Assembly: GCA_016125285.1 (NCBI GenBank)
Contig: WGMA01000023.1
Coordinates: 1 to 64,000 of the forward strand
Length of the DNA: 64,000 bases
Reading direction: 5' to 3'
Source: Phycisphaera sp.
GTDB taxonomy: Bacteria > Planctomycetota > Phycisphaerae > Phycisphaerales > Zrk34
Below are positions 44,442 through 53,801 of this stretch, piece after piece. The notes beneath the pieces were generated by a model that worked only from the letters and a program-made list of their open reading frames with translations, had not been told where the DNA came from and did not search any database. Numbering within the stretch: position 1 is the stretch's first letter; each line of letters begins with the position of its first letter. The position numbers were made by a program, and so were the translations under genes.

Positions 44442-47108
44442 ATGTCAGAGCAAATCTCGGAACAGACCAAACCGTCCGACCTGATGCGTTGGGGGCCGAT
44501 CGTGTTGCTGATCGTGCTGGCGGGCGCGGTGTACCTGCACGGGCTGAACAACGAATTCGTGTTCGACGACCGGTCGACGGTGGTGGACAACGAGCACATC
44601 CGCACGCTTTGGCCGCTGAGCGTGCCGATGGACGCGCCGGAGCAGAGCCCGCTGGTGGATCGTCCGGTGTCGAGCGTGTCGCTGGCGGCGAACTACGCGC
44701 TGACGGGCGGCGCGGCGTGGGGGTTCCGTCTGGGCAACCTGATCCTGCACACGCTGACGGCGCTGCTGCTGTTCGGCGTGCTGCGTCGGACGTTCACGAT
44801 GGCGTCGATGCGCGACCGGTTCGGTGGTTCGGCGACGGGGCTGGCGACGGCGGTCGCGGCGCTGTGGGTCGTGCACCCGCTGAACACCGAGGCGGTGGTG
44901 TACGTCGCGCAGCGTACGGAGCTGATGATGGCGTTCTGCTTCATGCTGACGCTCTACAGCGCGATCCGCTGGTGGACCGAGGCGGACAAGAGCCAGGCGG
45001 GCGGCTGGCTGGGCGCGGCGGTGCTGGCGTGCGCGCTGGGCATGGGCAGCAAGGAGACGATGGCGGTGGCGCCGCTGGTGGTGCTGCTGTACGACCGCAC
45101 GTTCGTCAGCGGGTCGTTCCGCGAGACGGTCGCCCGTCACGGGGCGCTGTACGCGTGCCTGTTCGCGACGTGGATCATCCTGGCGTTCCTGCTGATGACC
45201 GGCGCGTCGCGCGACCAGTCGGTCGGGTTCAATCTGGGGATGTCGTCGTGGGACTACCTGCGGATCCAGGCGGGCGTGCTCGTGCGTTACCTGCAGCTGG
45301 TGTTCGTGCCGTACCCGCTGCTGCTGCACTACCACTGGCCGGTGCCGACGAGCGTGACGGGGTGGCTGCCGCAGGGCGTGGCGATCCTGGCCTTGGTGGG
45401 CGTGACGCTGTGGGCGATGGTGCGGCGGCCGCGGTGGGGCGTGGTCGGCGCGTGGTTCTTCCTGCTGCTGGGCCCGTCGTCGAGCATCGCGCCAATCGTC
45501 ACGGAGGTCGCGGCGGAGCGTCGGATGTACCTGCCGCTGATGGCGGTGATCACCGCGCTGGTGGTGGGCGCGTACCTGCTGCTGGGCCGGCGCGGCGCAC
45601 CGGTCGCGGCGCCCGCGGAGGCCGACACGGACACCGACACCGACACGGACCCCGGGGCGGAGACGGACGCGGCGGTGGTCGCATCACCCGCCGCCGCGGC
45701 GCTCGGCGGCATGATGCGTCTGGGCGTCGGGCTCACGGCGGTGCTGGTCGCGGCGCTGCTGGTCACGTCGTTCGTCCGCGTCGGCACGTGGCGGACGCAG
45801 GAGTCGATCTGGCTGGACACGATCGCCAAGGAGCCGGCCGACGCGATCGCGTTGAACAACCTGGGCGCGGTCTACCTGGAAGCGAACCCGCCGCGCGTCA
45901 AGGACGCGGTGGGGGCGATGAAGCGGGCGATGGAGCTCGACCGCTCCGAGCGTGAGGCGTTGGGCGCGGACAACGTGCCGCTGTACATGAAGCGGGTGCA
46001 CACGCTGCCGCTGCTGGGCCTGGGCGTGGTGGCGCGCAACCTGGGCGACATGGCCAGCGCCGAGGCGTACTTCCGGCAGGGGCTGAAGATCAATCCGCAG
46101 GACGCCAAGCTGTACGTTCACCTCGGCCGGGTGTACCAGTTCCGCGGCCAGTCGCAGCAGGCCAAGGCGCTGTTCCGCAAATCGATTGAGCTCGACGACC
46201 GCGCGTCGACGCGGTTCAACCTCGCGGTGGTGCACGAGGCGTTGAAGGAATACGCCGACGCCGAGCGCGAGTACAAACGTGCGATCGAGCTGGGGGATCT
46301 GTCGGCGGCGCACGACCGCTTGGGGCTGCTGTACTTCCGCCAGGGTCGGCTGGCCGACGCGGAGCTGCAGTACCAGCAGGCGATCGCCACGGAGCCGGAG
46401 AGCGTGTCGGCGCACATGCACATGGGCGAGCTGCGCATCGCGCGACGGCAGTCGATGGAGGCGATGGCGGAGTACATGATCGTGCTGAAGCTGGAGCCGG
46501 AGAACGCCGAGGCGCACTTCCGCGCGGCGCTGGCGTTCGTGGAGCTCGGCGAGATGCAGCGGGCGCTGGTGCACATGCAGAACGCGGTGAAGTACGACCC
46601 GAAGGACCCGGTGAAGTGGGTCAGCGCGGGCAACCTGATGATGAAGGTCGGTCGCCCCGACGGCGCGGTCGTGGCGTACGGCGAGGCGCTGAAGCTTCAG
46701 CCCGGCGTGGCGACGACGCACGACTCGCTGGGGCAGGCGCTGGCGGCGACCGGTAAGCTCGACGCGGCGATCGAACAGTTCAACAAGGCGATCGAGCTGG
46801 ACAAGACGTCCGCGGCGTTCCACGACAACCTCGGCGTCGCGCTGGCGCGGCAGAAGAAGTTCGAGCCCGCCGCCGCGGCGTTCCGTCAGGCCATAGCGCT
46901 GGACCCGAAGTACGAGCTGGCGACCAAGCACCTCGACGCCGTGCTCAAGGACCTCGCCAAGCCCGCCGTCGATCCCAAGGCGCCCACCGTCGACCCCTCG
47001 AAGCCCGCGCCGCCGAAGCCGAGCGGCGACGCTCCGACGCCCGATCCCGCAACGCCCAAGGCCGCCACGCCGACGCCCGACGCACCCGCGCCGGCCCCAG
47101 GTAAGTAA
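44442..47108 (+). CDS. Membrane GT-C/TMTC-like protein with C-terminal TPR array
   Basis: An 888-residue protein. The N-terminal half has about ten membrane helices and an early luminal/periplasmic FVFDDRSTVVDNEH with adjacent Asp42 and Asp43, the position of the acidic motif in GT-C mannosyltransferase-like TMTC proteins. A Thr/Asp-rich linker (ADTDTDTDTDPGAETDA) follows, then a last helix and about eight TPRs (from about 450 to 830), ending in a Pro/Ala/Lys tail. These proteins are proposed to glycosylate secreted proteins. The start follows GAGAGTCG and is the only suitable ATG. Confidence 0.8.
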   Translation: MSEQISEQTKPSDLMRWGPIVLLIVLAGAVYLHGLNNEFVFDDRSTVVDNEHIRTLWPLSVPMDAPEQSPLVDRPVSSVSLAANYALTGGAAWGFRLGNLILHTLTALLLFGVLRRTFTMASMRDRFGGSATGLATAVAALWVVHPLNTEAVVYVAQRTELMMAFCFMLTLYSAIRWWTEADKSQAGGWLGAAVLACALGMGSKETMAVAPLVVLLYDRTFVSGSFRETVARHGALYACLFATWIILAFLLMTGASRDQSVGFNLGMSSWDYLRIQAGVLVRYLQLVFVPYPLLLHYHWPVPTSVTGWLPQGVAILALVGVTLWAMVRRPRWGVVGAWFFLLLGPSSSIAPIVTEVAAERRMYLPLMAVITALVVGAYLLLGRRGAPVAAPAEADTDTDTDTDPGAETDAAVVASPAAAALGGMMRLGVGLTAVLVAALLVTSFVRVGTWRTQESIWLDTIAKEPADAIALNNLGAVYLEANPPRVKDAVGAMKRAMELDRSEREALGADNVPLYMKRVHTLPLLGLGVVARNLGDMASAEAYFRQGLKINPQDAKLYVHLGRVYQFRGQSQQAKALFRKSIELDDRASTRFNLAVVHEALKEYADAEREYKRAIELGDLSAAHDRLGLLYFRQGRLADAELQYQQAIATEPESVSAHMHMGELRIARRQSMEAMAEYMIVLKLEPENAEAHFRAALAFVELGEMQRALVHMQNAVKYDPKDPVKWVSAGNLMMKVGRPDGAVVAYGEALKLQPGVATTHDSLGQALAATGKLDAAIEQFNKAIELDKTSAAFHDNLGVALARQKKFEPAAAAFRQAIALDPKYELATKHLDAVLKDLAKPAVDPKAPTVDPSKPAPPKPSGDAPTPDPATPKAATPTPDAPAPAPGK

Positions 47109-47228
47109 CGCAGCCGACGTTTTCGCCTCAGGTTGCGATCCGCATGCAACTCGCTATCCTGCATCCTTTCGACCCCAGTCGGGTCGACTGCACCCCCTTA
47201 CAGACGGTAACGAACGGAGGATTTTGAT

Positions 47229-47852
47229 ATGACGAAGTGGAGTAAGATCGGCGTGATGGCCCTGATGGTGGGCCTGATCATCTGCGGCTGCGGCCAGAGC
47301 CAGGCCCAGTCCGGCGGCACGAAGGCCGTCGTGATCGATCTGGACAAGGTCGCCAAGGAGAAGCAGTACGACAAGCTGATCGCCATGCAGATCAACGCCG
47401 CCAACCGCGAGCTGCTCAAGCGTCGCGCCTCGATCGCGCAGGAGCTTCAGCACCGCCTCAACGCCGAGAAGGCCCTGATCGGCCCGAACGCCAACTCCGA
47501 GCAGTTGGCCGAGCTTCAGCGTCGCATCCAGGCCGCCAACCGCGCCATGAGCGAGATCAACGCGAAGGTGAACCAGGTCGCCGCGCAGGTCCGCGCCAAG
47601 CTGATCGTCGACTTCCGTGACAAGGTCAAGCCGCTGGCCGAGAAGGCCGCCAAGAAGCACGGCGCCACCATCGTGCTGGTCAACGGCGCCGACGTGCTCT
47701 GGTTCGAGGACGCGCTGGACATCTCCATGGAGGTCGCCGCTGAGCTCGAGGCCGCCAAGCTCCCCGAGGAGCCCAAGGACGACGCCGCCACCGAGGGCGA
47801 CGCCAAGAAGGACGCCACTCCGGCTCCGGCCCCGGCTCCGGCCAAGAAGTAA
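47229..47852 (+). CDS. OmpH/Skp-like periplasmic protein, lipid-anchored
   Basis: A 207-residue product. Lipobox LIICGCG near residue 20, then AVVIDLDKVAKEKQYDKLI opening and a long charged coiled coil (INAANRELLKRRASIAQELQ, LAELQRRIQAANRAMSEINA, KVNQVAAQVRAKLIVDFRDK), typical of Skp/OmpH, closing with HGATIVLVNGADVLWFEDAL and an acidic/Ala-Pro tail. Skp chaperones keep outer-membrane proteins unfolded in the periplasm. GGAGG lies 8 nt before the ATG. A terminator follows, and there is no bamA nearby. Confidence 0.82.
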   Translation: MTKWSKIGVMALMVGLIICGCGQSQAQSGGTKAVVIDLDKVAKEKQYDKLIAMQINAANRELLKRRASIAQELQHRLNAEKALIGPNANSEQLAELQRRIQAANRAMSEINAKVNQVAAQVRAKLIVDFRDKVKPLAEKAAKKHGATIVLVNGADVLWFEDALDISMEVAAELEAAKLPEEPKDDAATEGDAKKDATPAPAPAPAKK

Positions 47853-47868
47853 TCGCCGCGAGGCGACT

Positions 47869-48279
47869 TCAGACCCGAGATTGATCACCCCCGGCCGATT
47901 CGGTCGGGGGTTTTTCATGCGCCGCCGCGACCGTCTCGGCCGCAACGAACGTCCGCTCCGACGGCACGTACGCGAAGGCGGCTTCGCACGTCGGGCAGAT
48001 CGCGTGGACCCAACGCACGTGGCGCAGCCGCGCCGTCAGCTCGTTGCCGTGCAACGCCCCGAGATGCTCGCGCCAGGCCTTGTCTGCCAGATCGAGCCCC
48101 GGCTTGCCCACGACGTTGCCGCACGACGTGCACTGGAACTCGGCCGCGACCCGCTTGAGCCGCCACCGCCGCTGCGCCCGAACCATCAGCACCACCGGGA
48201 TGCCGAGCGGCACCACAGCCATAAACGTCACGACGAGCGGCGCAACAACGACGGGCGAGAGTCTGCGGAGGCGTTTCAT
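47869..48279 (-). CDS. Membrane protein with CxxC pairs (zinc-ribbon-like)
   Basis: A 136-residue product: a membrane helix at the N-terminus (VVVAPLVVTFMAVVPLGIPV), then FQCTSCGNVVGKPGLDLADK and VHAICPTCEAAFAYVPSER, forming a CxxC...CxxC zinc site. The final 15 residues are encoded by the terminator of the convergent gene. The ATG at 48279 begins MKRLRRLSPVVV; an upstream ATG frame is less likely. Function unknown. Confidence 0.7.
   Translation of the reverse strand: MKRLRRLSPVVVAPLVVTFMAVVPLGIPVVLMVRAQRRWRLKRVAAEFQCTSCGNVVGKPGLDLADKAWREHLGALHGNELTARLRHVRWVHAICPTCEAAFAYVPSERTFVAAETVAAAHEKPPTESAGGDQSRV
47887..47917 (+). terminator. Intrinsic terminator after the OmpH-like gene
   Basis: Stem ACCCCCGGCCGA / TCGGTCGGGGGT followed by TTTTT. 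It lies inside the 3' coding end of the convergent zinc-ribbon gene. Confidence 0.85.
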
Positions 48280-48333
48280 AGATCGTGCCACACCGTGGTA
48301 TGTCCCCTTGCATCCACCACCGAATCTTAACAC

Positions 48334-48366
48334 AAAAAAGCCCCGACCTTCCGATCGGGGCTCTTT
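48334..48366 (-). terminator. Intrinsic terminator downstream of the transketolase gene
   Basis: Read on the minus strand: AGCCCCGATC / GATCGGAAGGTCGGGGCT-type stem followed by TTTTTT (the plus strand shows AAAAAAG at the left). Confidence 0.85.
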
Positions 48367-48391
48367 ATCTGCCGGAATGTTGCGAACGTGC

Positions 48392-50305
48392 TTACGCCAG
48401 TTCCCTGACCTTCGCGATGATGCTGTCGGGGTCGAGGCCCTGGTAGGGCATGTGCTCCCACAGGCCGCCGTTGCCGACCTTGTTCACGCCGATGTGGTCG
48501 TACTTCGGCGCCAGGCCCGCCTTGAGCAGCCACGTGCCGTAGCGGACGCCGAGGCCGGTCTTGACGTTCTGCGATTCGACGACGAGCACGAAACCGGTCT
48601 TGCCGACCTTCTTGACCATGTCGGTGTCGATGACGTTGAGCGTGGGCTTGTTAATCAGGCCGACGTCGATGCCGTCCGCCTTCAGGCGTTCCACGGCGTC
48701 GAGCGAGCGGTAGAGCATCTCGCCGTAGCTGACGATGTACCCGGCCGTGCCCTCGCGGATGACCTCATCCTTCGTCGCGTCGAACTTGTAGCCGTCGCCG
48801 TAGACGCGCTTGCCGTCGGTGTCGAGGATGAACGGCGTGGCGGACCGCTGGGTGAACACGAAGCGGACGCCCTTGTCGTTGAAGGTCGACGTGACGATGG
48901 CTCGCATCTGGTCTTCGTCGGCGGGGTAGTACAGGCGGGTGGTCGCCGCGTCGTACTCACCGATACCGCCGTCGGCGAAGAAGTGGTTGATGCCGAAGTG
49001 GCACGTGTTGTCCGCCATGTCGTCGCAGCCGGAGTGGCTGAAGTGGCAGATCAGGTTCGACTCGTTGAGGCGGGCCATCGTGATCTCGGAGATGCACATC
49101 TCGAGGAAGGCGCCGAAGGTGCCCATGATGCCGACCTTGTCGTGGTAGTAGCCGAAGCCCGCGGCGGCGGACAGGTTGCCGCGCTCCATGATGCCGCTGG
49201 AGATGTACACCTCGGGGTGCTTGGCGTGGATGTGGTGCAGGCCGCACGAGCCTTCGAGGTCGGAGTCGATCACGACCACGCGCTCCTTGCGCTCGGCCTC
49301 GGGCATCTTGTCGAGGATCTCGTTGATGACCTTGCCGAAGCTGTCGCGGTTCTTGCCGGACTCTTTCGACGAGCCGAGGTACTCGAAGCTCTTCTTCTCG
49401 GGCTTGATCGCCTGCAGCGCCTCGATGACGTCGGGGCGGCCCTTCGCCTCGAAATACTTGATGGCGGAGGAGACCTTGATCACGTCGTGGCCGTGGTTCG
49501 AGCCCTCGATGTCGGGCACCTTGGGCGCCATCTTGCGCTTGTTGATCAGGGCGACGGGGCCGTCGGCGTTGAACGCGCGTGCCATGCGGCCGTACAGGTC
49601 GTCCAGATCCTCGCCGTCGCCGCGGCAGATCGGCAGTCCGTGGCCCTCGAGCGTCCTGCCCACGTCGTAGCCCGGCAGGTACTGGCTGGGGTAACCGGCG
49701 ATCGTCACGTCGTTGTCGTCGATGATGAGCTTGACGTTGAGCTTCTGCGCCACGGCCAGTCGCGCGGCCTCGGCGTCGTCGCCCTCCATCTGCGAGCCGT
49801 CGGAGCCGAACATCACCACCGCCTTGCCGGGATTCGCCAGCGCCACGCCGTTGACGTACGGCCACATGTGACCGAGGCGGCCGGACGAGAACTTCACGCC
49901 CGGCGTGAAGTCACGCTCGGGGTGGCCCGGCAGCTTGCTGTCGTACTCGCGGTAGTGCGTGAGCCGCTCCGGCTCGAGGTCGCCGTTGAGGGCGCTCATC
50001 AGGTACTGGATCGCGACGCGGTGACCGGCCTCGTCCCAGTAGATCGGCACGACCTTGTCGGTGCCGCGCATGAACGCGTCGGCGATCAGCACCTCGGGCA
50101 CGATGTCGTACGGCCCGCCGGTGTGCCCGCCGAGCCCGCGCGCCGCGGCGCACGCCGTGAAAAAGATGATCGCGTCGCGGCACAGGTCGATGTTCGCCTG
50201 CAGGTCGGCGCGCTGCTCGTCGGTCAGCTTGTCGTTGGCGGGGTCCAGCCCGATCGGCTTGAACGCGGATAGGTCAATGGGAAAGCTTGCGGTGGCAGTG
50301 CTCAT
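48392..50305 (-). CDS. Transketolase family enzyme
   Basis: A 637-residue TPP enzyme. The N-terminal pyrophosphate domain has ARGLGGHTGGPYDIVPEVLI, VKFSSGRLGHMWPYVNGVAL, and the TPP/Mg2+ motif MFGSDGSQMEGDDAEAAR then LIIDDNDV. The pyrimidine domain is EVYISSGIMERGNLSAAAGF, YHDKVGIMGTFGAFLEM. The C-terminal domain is present (GTAGYIVSYGEMLYRSLDAV). It transfers two-carbon units in the pentose phosphate pathway, but the 'GSDGSQ' and 'CDDMADNTCHFG' blocks show it belongs to a divergent branch rather than the E. coli TktA type. AGGAA precedes the ATG. Confidence 0.88.
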   Translation of the reverse strand: MSTATASFPIDLSAFKPIGLDPANDKLTDEQRADLQANIDLCRDAIIFFTACAAARGLGGHTGGPYDIVPEVLIADAFMRGTDKVVPIYWDEAGHRVAIQYLMSALNGDLEPERLTHYREYDSKLPGHPERDFTPGVKFSSGRLGHMWPYVNGVALANPGKAVVMFGSDGSQMEGDDAEAARLAVAQKLNVKLIIDDNDVTIAGYPSQYLPGYDVGRTLEGHGLPICRGDGEDLDDLYGRMARAFNADGPVALINKRKMAPKVPDIEGSNHGHDVIKVSSAIKYFEAKGRPDVIEALQAIKPEKKSFEYLGSSKESGKNRDSFGKVINEILDKMPEAERKERVVVIDSDLEGSCGLHHIHAKHPEVYISSGIMERGNLSAAAGFGYYHDKVGIMGTFGAFLEMCISEITMARLNESNLICHFSHSGCDDMADNTCHFGINHFFADGGIGEYDAATTRLYYPADEDQMRAIVTSTFNDKGVRFVFTQRSATPFILDTDGKRVYGDGYKFDATKDEVIREGTAGYIVSYGEMLYRSLDAVERLKADGIDVGLINKPTLNVIDTDMVKKVGKTGFVLVVESQNVKTGLGVRYGTWLLKAGLAPKYDHIGVNKVGNGGLWEHMPYQGLDPDSIIAKVRELA

Positions 50306-50410
50306 CTTCTGGGTTCCTGCTCTTAAAGAGGGATTATCGGTCTGCGCCCCAAGGCGGCCATTATGCGGAAGCCGGGCGATTCAGGCAAGGTAAAGATTGT
50401 GTGGGCGTAC

Positions 50411-50475
50411 GGTCCGCTGTTGCGGACCAATCCCGTGTGCGTAGGTGTTGGAAAGACGACCCGCAATAGCGGGTC
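50411..50475. repeat. Two short perfect hairpins (GGTCCGC/GCGGACC and GACCCGC/GCGGGTC)
   Basis: 7-bp arms with 4-nt loops: 50411-50417/50422-50428 and 50458-50464/50469-50475. The second ends at the last base before the stop of the XylR-like gene, so one or both could act in termination, although no T-run is present. Confidence 0.7.
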
Positions 50476-51633
50476 CTACTGGGCCTGCGCGTCGCGGCGG
50501 TAGTCGCCCGGCGTCACGCCCGTCTCGCGCTTGAACACCACGGACATGTACTCGTCGTGCTTATACCCGGCCAGCTCGGCGATGCGGCTGAGCGGCAGGT
50601 CCGTCGTCGTCAGCAGGTCCTTCACCCGCTTGACCTGCACGTTGCGAATCTCGGCGCGCGGCGAGCGGCCGAGGTTGTCACGCATCTTCCGCTCCAGCAC
50701 GCTGCGCGACACGCACAGGTGGTCCAGCACGTCCTCGACGCTCACCCCGTCGCACGCCCGCTCGCGGATGAATCGCACCGCCCGGGCCGTCAGCCCGTCC
50801 TCGATCGCCAGCACGTCGGTCGACTGACGCGTGATCACCCCCATTGGCTCGATCGGCGGCGGGGGCTCGGCGGCCTCGCCACGCATCAGCCGATCCAGCA
50901 GCGCCGCGGCCTCGTAGCCCACGCGGTGCGCGTTGGGCACGACGCTCGACAGCGGCGGCGAGCACAGCCCGCACAGCAGGTCGTCGTTGTCACACCCGAC
51001 CACCGCCAGCGCCTCGGGCACCGCGATATCGAGCTGCCCGCACGCGTCGAGCACGTGCCGCCCCCGCATGTCGTTGCACGCCATCACCCCCGCGGGCTTC
51101 GGCAGCGAATCGACCCAGCGGACCATCGTCTGCTGCTCGGCCTCCCACGCCTTCGACGACGAGCGCGACCACGTCGTCTCCTGCACGGCGCATTCGTGAC
51201 CCGCCTCGGTCAGCGCGGCGACGAACCCGTCACGCCGCTCGCACGACCAGCGGTGATCGGCGAACCCGCAGAACCCGAAGCGTCGGAACCCGCGCTCGAT
51301 GAGGTGCTGGGCCGCGACGCGCCCGATCGCGCGGTCGTCGGACTGGACCTTCGGCACGCCCTCGAACGATTCGTGGATGTCGTTGAGATCGACGATCGGC
51401 ACGCCGGTCTCCTTGAGCGCCTCGAGCAGCTTGGGCGAGGTCGTGCGGCAGATGATGCCGTCGCCTTGCCACCGCTTGAGCCATCCCGGCGGGCTGGCGA
51501 ACAGGTCGCGCTGGTCGAGGAAGCAGGACCACGGCCGATTCGTCCGCATGTAGTCGGTGATGCCCATCAGGACGCGGCGACCGTAGATGATCGACGTCTC
51601 GACAAGCAGGGCGACCTGGGGCTGATCGGACAC
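50476..51633 (-). CDS. XylR-like transcription regulator (LacI-type sensor with AraC DNA-binding domain)
   Basis: A 385-residue protein. Residues 1-270 form a periplasmic-binding-protein-like sensor (VALLVETSIIYGRRVLMGIT, RFGFCGFADHRWSCERRDGF, AVVGCDNDDLLCGLCSPPLS, VGYEAAALLDRLMRGE). Residues 285-385 form two AraC helix-turn-helix units (VSVEDVLDHLCVSRSVLERK and LPLSRIAELAGYKHDEYMSV then VFKRETGVTPGDYRRDA). The organisation is that of XylR sugar-responsive activators, so a sugar ligand is inferred. GTG at 51633 has CGGAG upstream; a GTG at 51687 lacks a binding site. It is divergent from the pseudopilin gene. Confidence 0.9.
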   Translation of the reverse strand: MSDQPQVALLVETSIIYGRRVLMGITDYMRTNRPWSCFLDQRDLFASPPGWLKRWQGDGIICRTTSPKLLEALKETGVPIVDLNDIHESFEGVPKVQSDDRAIGRVAAQHLIERGFRRFGFCGFADHRWSCERRDGFVAALTEAGHECAVQETTWSRSSSKAWEAEQQTMVRWVDSLPKPAGVMACNDMRGRHVLDACGQLDIAVPEALAVVGCDNDDLLCGLCSPPLSSVVPNAHRVGYEAAALLDRLMRGEAAEPPPPIEPMGVITRQSTDVLAIEDGLTARAVRFIRERACDGVSVEDVLDHLCVSRSVLERKMRDNLGRSPRAEIRNVQVKRVKDLLTTTDLPLSRIAELAGYKHDEYMSVVFKRETGVTPGDYRRDAQAQ

Positions 51634-51895
51634 GCGGGGCTCCGTGGCTGGGCGGGCGGGCGGAGGTGAGGCCCGCCGCAAAAACACAACGCGGCGTCTG
51701 ATACGACCACCGCCGACGTGATGATAGGCTGGATTTTAAGCGGTATACGCGAATTTATCACGCCGAAAAACAGCTCAATCGCCAGACGTGGAAACTCATT
51801 GTTCGGCGTCCGTCCTTCGACATAATTCAACGTGGGCACACCTGGCGGACCCGCATCCCGGGATCGCCGCACTCCACGACGGCAGGGGCACGGCC

Positions 51896-52690
51896 ATGAC
51901 GCATCAGAAAAAACGGGGCTTCACGCTGGTTGAGATACTCGTCGTCCTGACGATCATCATGATCCTGATGGCGATCATGCTGCCGTCGATGGCCCGGGTG
52001 AGGGAGGTCACGCGGTACACGATCTGTCAGTCGAACCTGCGGCAGCAGGGCATGGGCCTGATCAGCTACGCGATCGAGACCAAGTACTACCCCGGCTGTC
52101 ACGGCCGAACCGAGAAGGGCACGATCGTCGGGGCGTGGGTCACGCGGACCCGCACCTGGGGCGGCCTCGAGCGCGGCGTGTACTACTGCCCGACGCAGCC
52201 CGAGGGGTTCGAGTGGCAGGAAAAGTTCGGCACGGGCAACGCCTACGCCACCGAGAAGGACGTCAAGGACTGGGGCTACGAGAAGGGCGAGTTCCTGCTC
52301 AACGTCAACACCGTCCCGTTCAGCTACGGATACAACGACTGGGGCGCGTACAACGTGCAGACCAACCCGCACCGCGGCCTCGGCGGCGACCTCAACTTCG
52401 GCTTCGCCATGGGCGAGTACCGGTTTTCGCTCGTCGTCTCTCCCGCGAACATGATCGCCATCGGCGACAACGTCTCGACCGGCAAGTGGGACTTCAACAT
52501 GGACCCCAAGCAGTGGTGGGAGTATCCCGCGAAGGCGCACTTCGGTGGACCCAACCTCGTCATGGCCGACGGGCACGTCGAGTGGCAGAAGCAGGAAGAC
52601 GTGATCCTCTCGGCGTACAGCCCCAACCTCTGGACCGAACGCGACAAAGAGATCGCGCGGATGTGGAACAACAACCACGACTGGAAATAG
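51896..52690 (+). CDS. Pseudopilin (H-x9-DG type prepilin)
   Basis: A 264-residue product with prepilin signal KKRGFTLVEILVVLTIIMIL (Glu +5). SNLRQQGMGLISYAIETKYY and VYYCPTQPEGFEWQ follow; near the end HFGGPNLVMADGHVEWQKQ carries a complete H-x9-DG motif. These proteins are expected to be processed by PilD-type peptidase. The start at 51896 is selected so that only eight residues precede the cleavage site. A small zinc-ribbon gene follows by 4 bp. Confidence 0.88.
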   Translation: MTHQKKRGFTLVEILVVLTIIMILMAIMLPSMARVREVTRYTICQSNLRQQGMGLISYAIETKYYPGCHGRTEKGTIVGAWVTRTRTWGGLERGVYYCPTQPEGFEWQEKFGTGNAYATEKDVKDWGYEKGEFLLNVNTVPFSYGYNDWGAYNVQTNPHRGLGGDLNFGFAMGEYRFSLVVSPANMIAIGDNVSTGKWDFNMDPKQWWEYPAKAHFGGPNLVMADGHVEWQKQEDVILSAYSPNLWTERDKEIARMWNNNHDWK

Positions 52691-52694
52691 ACCG

Positions 52695-53039
52695 ATGACC
52701 CGCAACACGATCATCGCCGCCGCCGCCGTCCTGTTTGGTGTCGGCGCGCTCTACGCCTACGTCGCGCCCGCGCCCGTCAACTCCGACGCGCCCGACGGCA
52801 CGTGGTGGATCTGCCCCAACGGGCACGAGGTCAACTTCTCCGTCGAGCAGATCGGCGCCTGGCACAAGGACCACTACGGCGAGCCGATGCACTGCCCGGA
52901 ATGCGACAGCGATCGCCTCATCCAGGCCGCGCGCACGCCCGACGGTCGGCTCGTGCCGCTGCGGCGCGACACGAAGGGCGATCCGGGCCACCCGCACTCC
53001 GGCCCCGACCCGCGTGTGTTCGCTACGCCCGATCCGTAA
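52695..53039 (+). CDS. Membrane-anchored zinc-ribbon protein
   Basis: A 114-residue product with an N-terminal membrane helix (IIAAAAVLFGVGALYAYVA), then WWICPNGHEVNFSVEQ and EPMHCPECDSDRLIQAA, a C-x3-H...CxxC zinc site, and a Pro/Gly/Asp-rich tail. It starts 4 bp after the pseudopilin stop and is probably co-translated with it. Function unknown, but position links it to the pseudopilin. Confidence 0.78.
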   Translation: MTRNTIIAAAAVLFGVGALYAYVAPAPVNSDAPDGTWWICPNGHEVNFSVEQIGAWHKDHYGEPMHCPECDSDRLIQAARTPDGRLVPLRRDTKGDPGHPHSGPDPRVFATPDP

Positions 53040-53063
53040 TCCGGTTGTGAGTGGATTGCCCGG

Positions 53064-53801
53064 TCACGCCTTGACCCCGCCGAACGCCGCGAAGCACGCG
53101 TGCTTGTGCAGCAGGTCCACCTGAGAAAATCCCACGTCGCGCAGCAGGTCGAGCTGTTCGAGCACCGGCCGCGGCGTGTCCTCCATCGCGATATAGCCGA
53201 ACACGCGCTCGCGGTACGCCGCGCCGCCCGACGCCTCGAGGTATTCGCCGTACAGCCGACGCGACACCCGCTCGACGCCCGGCGTGCTGTCGCAGATCAG
53301 GTCGCTGATCCACACCGACCCGCCCGGCCGCAGCCAGCGGAAAAGCTTCGCGAACACGGCCCGCCACTCGACGTCCGTGCGCAGGTGATGCAGCACCGAC
53401 CCGGCGACGATCACGTCGACGGATTCGTCGTCCAAGTTGACGTCGCGCACGTCGCCCTGCACCGCGCGCACCACGCCGACGTTCACCGCGTCGTCCGCGA
53501 GACGTTCGACGGCGCGGTCGAGCATCGGGCGGGACAGATCGACGAGCGTCACGTCGAGCCCGGGCAGGCGTTGCAGCATTCTCAAGGTGAAGTTGCCCGC
53601 GCCGCAGCCGATGTCGAGCATCGCGCGGGCGTTCGGCGTCGTTTCCGCCGCGGCTTCGACGACGAGGCGCAACAGCAGCGGCGCGTCCATCGCCGCCGCC
53701 TGCCCGGTGTCGAGATTGGAAAAGCGGTCCACCTCCGCGTCGAAGCGATCGCGGATCTCGTCGACGGTGGACTTGCGGGTTGGTTCGGTCGGCTCGGCCA
53801 T
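53064..53801 (-). CDS. SAM-dependent methyltransferase (class I)
   Basis: A 245-residue product. SAM motif I is MLDIGCGAGNFTLRMLQRL, motif II-like is VTLVDLSRPMLDRAVERL, motif III-like VRAVQGDVRDVNLDDESVD and GSVLHHLRTDVEWRAVFAKL, and motif IV LFRWLRPGGSVWISDLICD. The methyl acceptor is unknown. The ATG overlaps the stop of the upstream carbonic anhydrase-like gene (TGATG at 53799-53803), so the two are translated together. Confidence 0.85.
   Translation of the reverse strand: MAEPTEPTRKSTVDEIRDRFDAEVDRFSNLDTGQAAAMDAPLLLRLVVEAAAETTPNARAMLDIGCGAGNFTLRMLQRLPGLDVTLVDLSRPMLDRAVERLADDAVNVGVVRAVQGDVRDVNLDDESVDVIVAGSVLHHLRTDVEWRAVFAKLFRWLRPGGSVWISDLICDSTPGVERVSRRLYGEYLEASGGAAYRERVFGYIAMEDTPRPVLEQLDLLRDVGFSQVDLLHKHACFAAFGGVKA

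Noticed and set aside
45623-45650. GACACGGACACC hexamer-like repeat inside the GT-C/TPR gene
   Set aside because: It encodes the acidic Thr/Asp linker in frame; ordinary low-complexity coding sequence, not a separate element.
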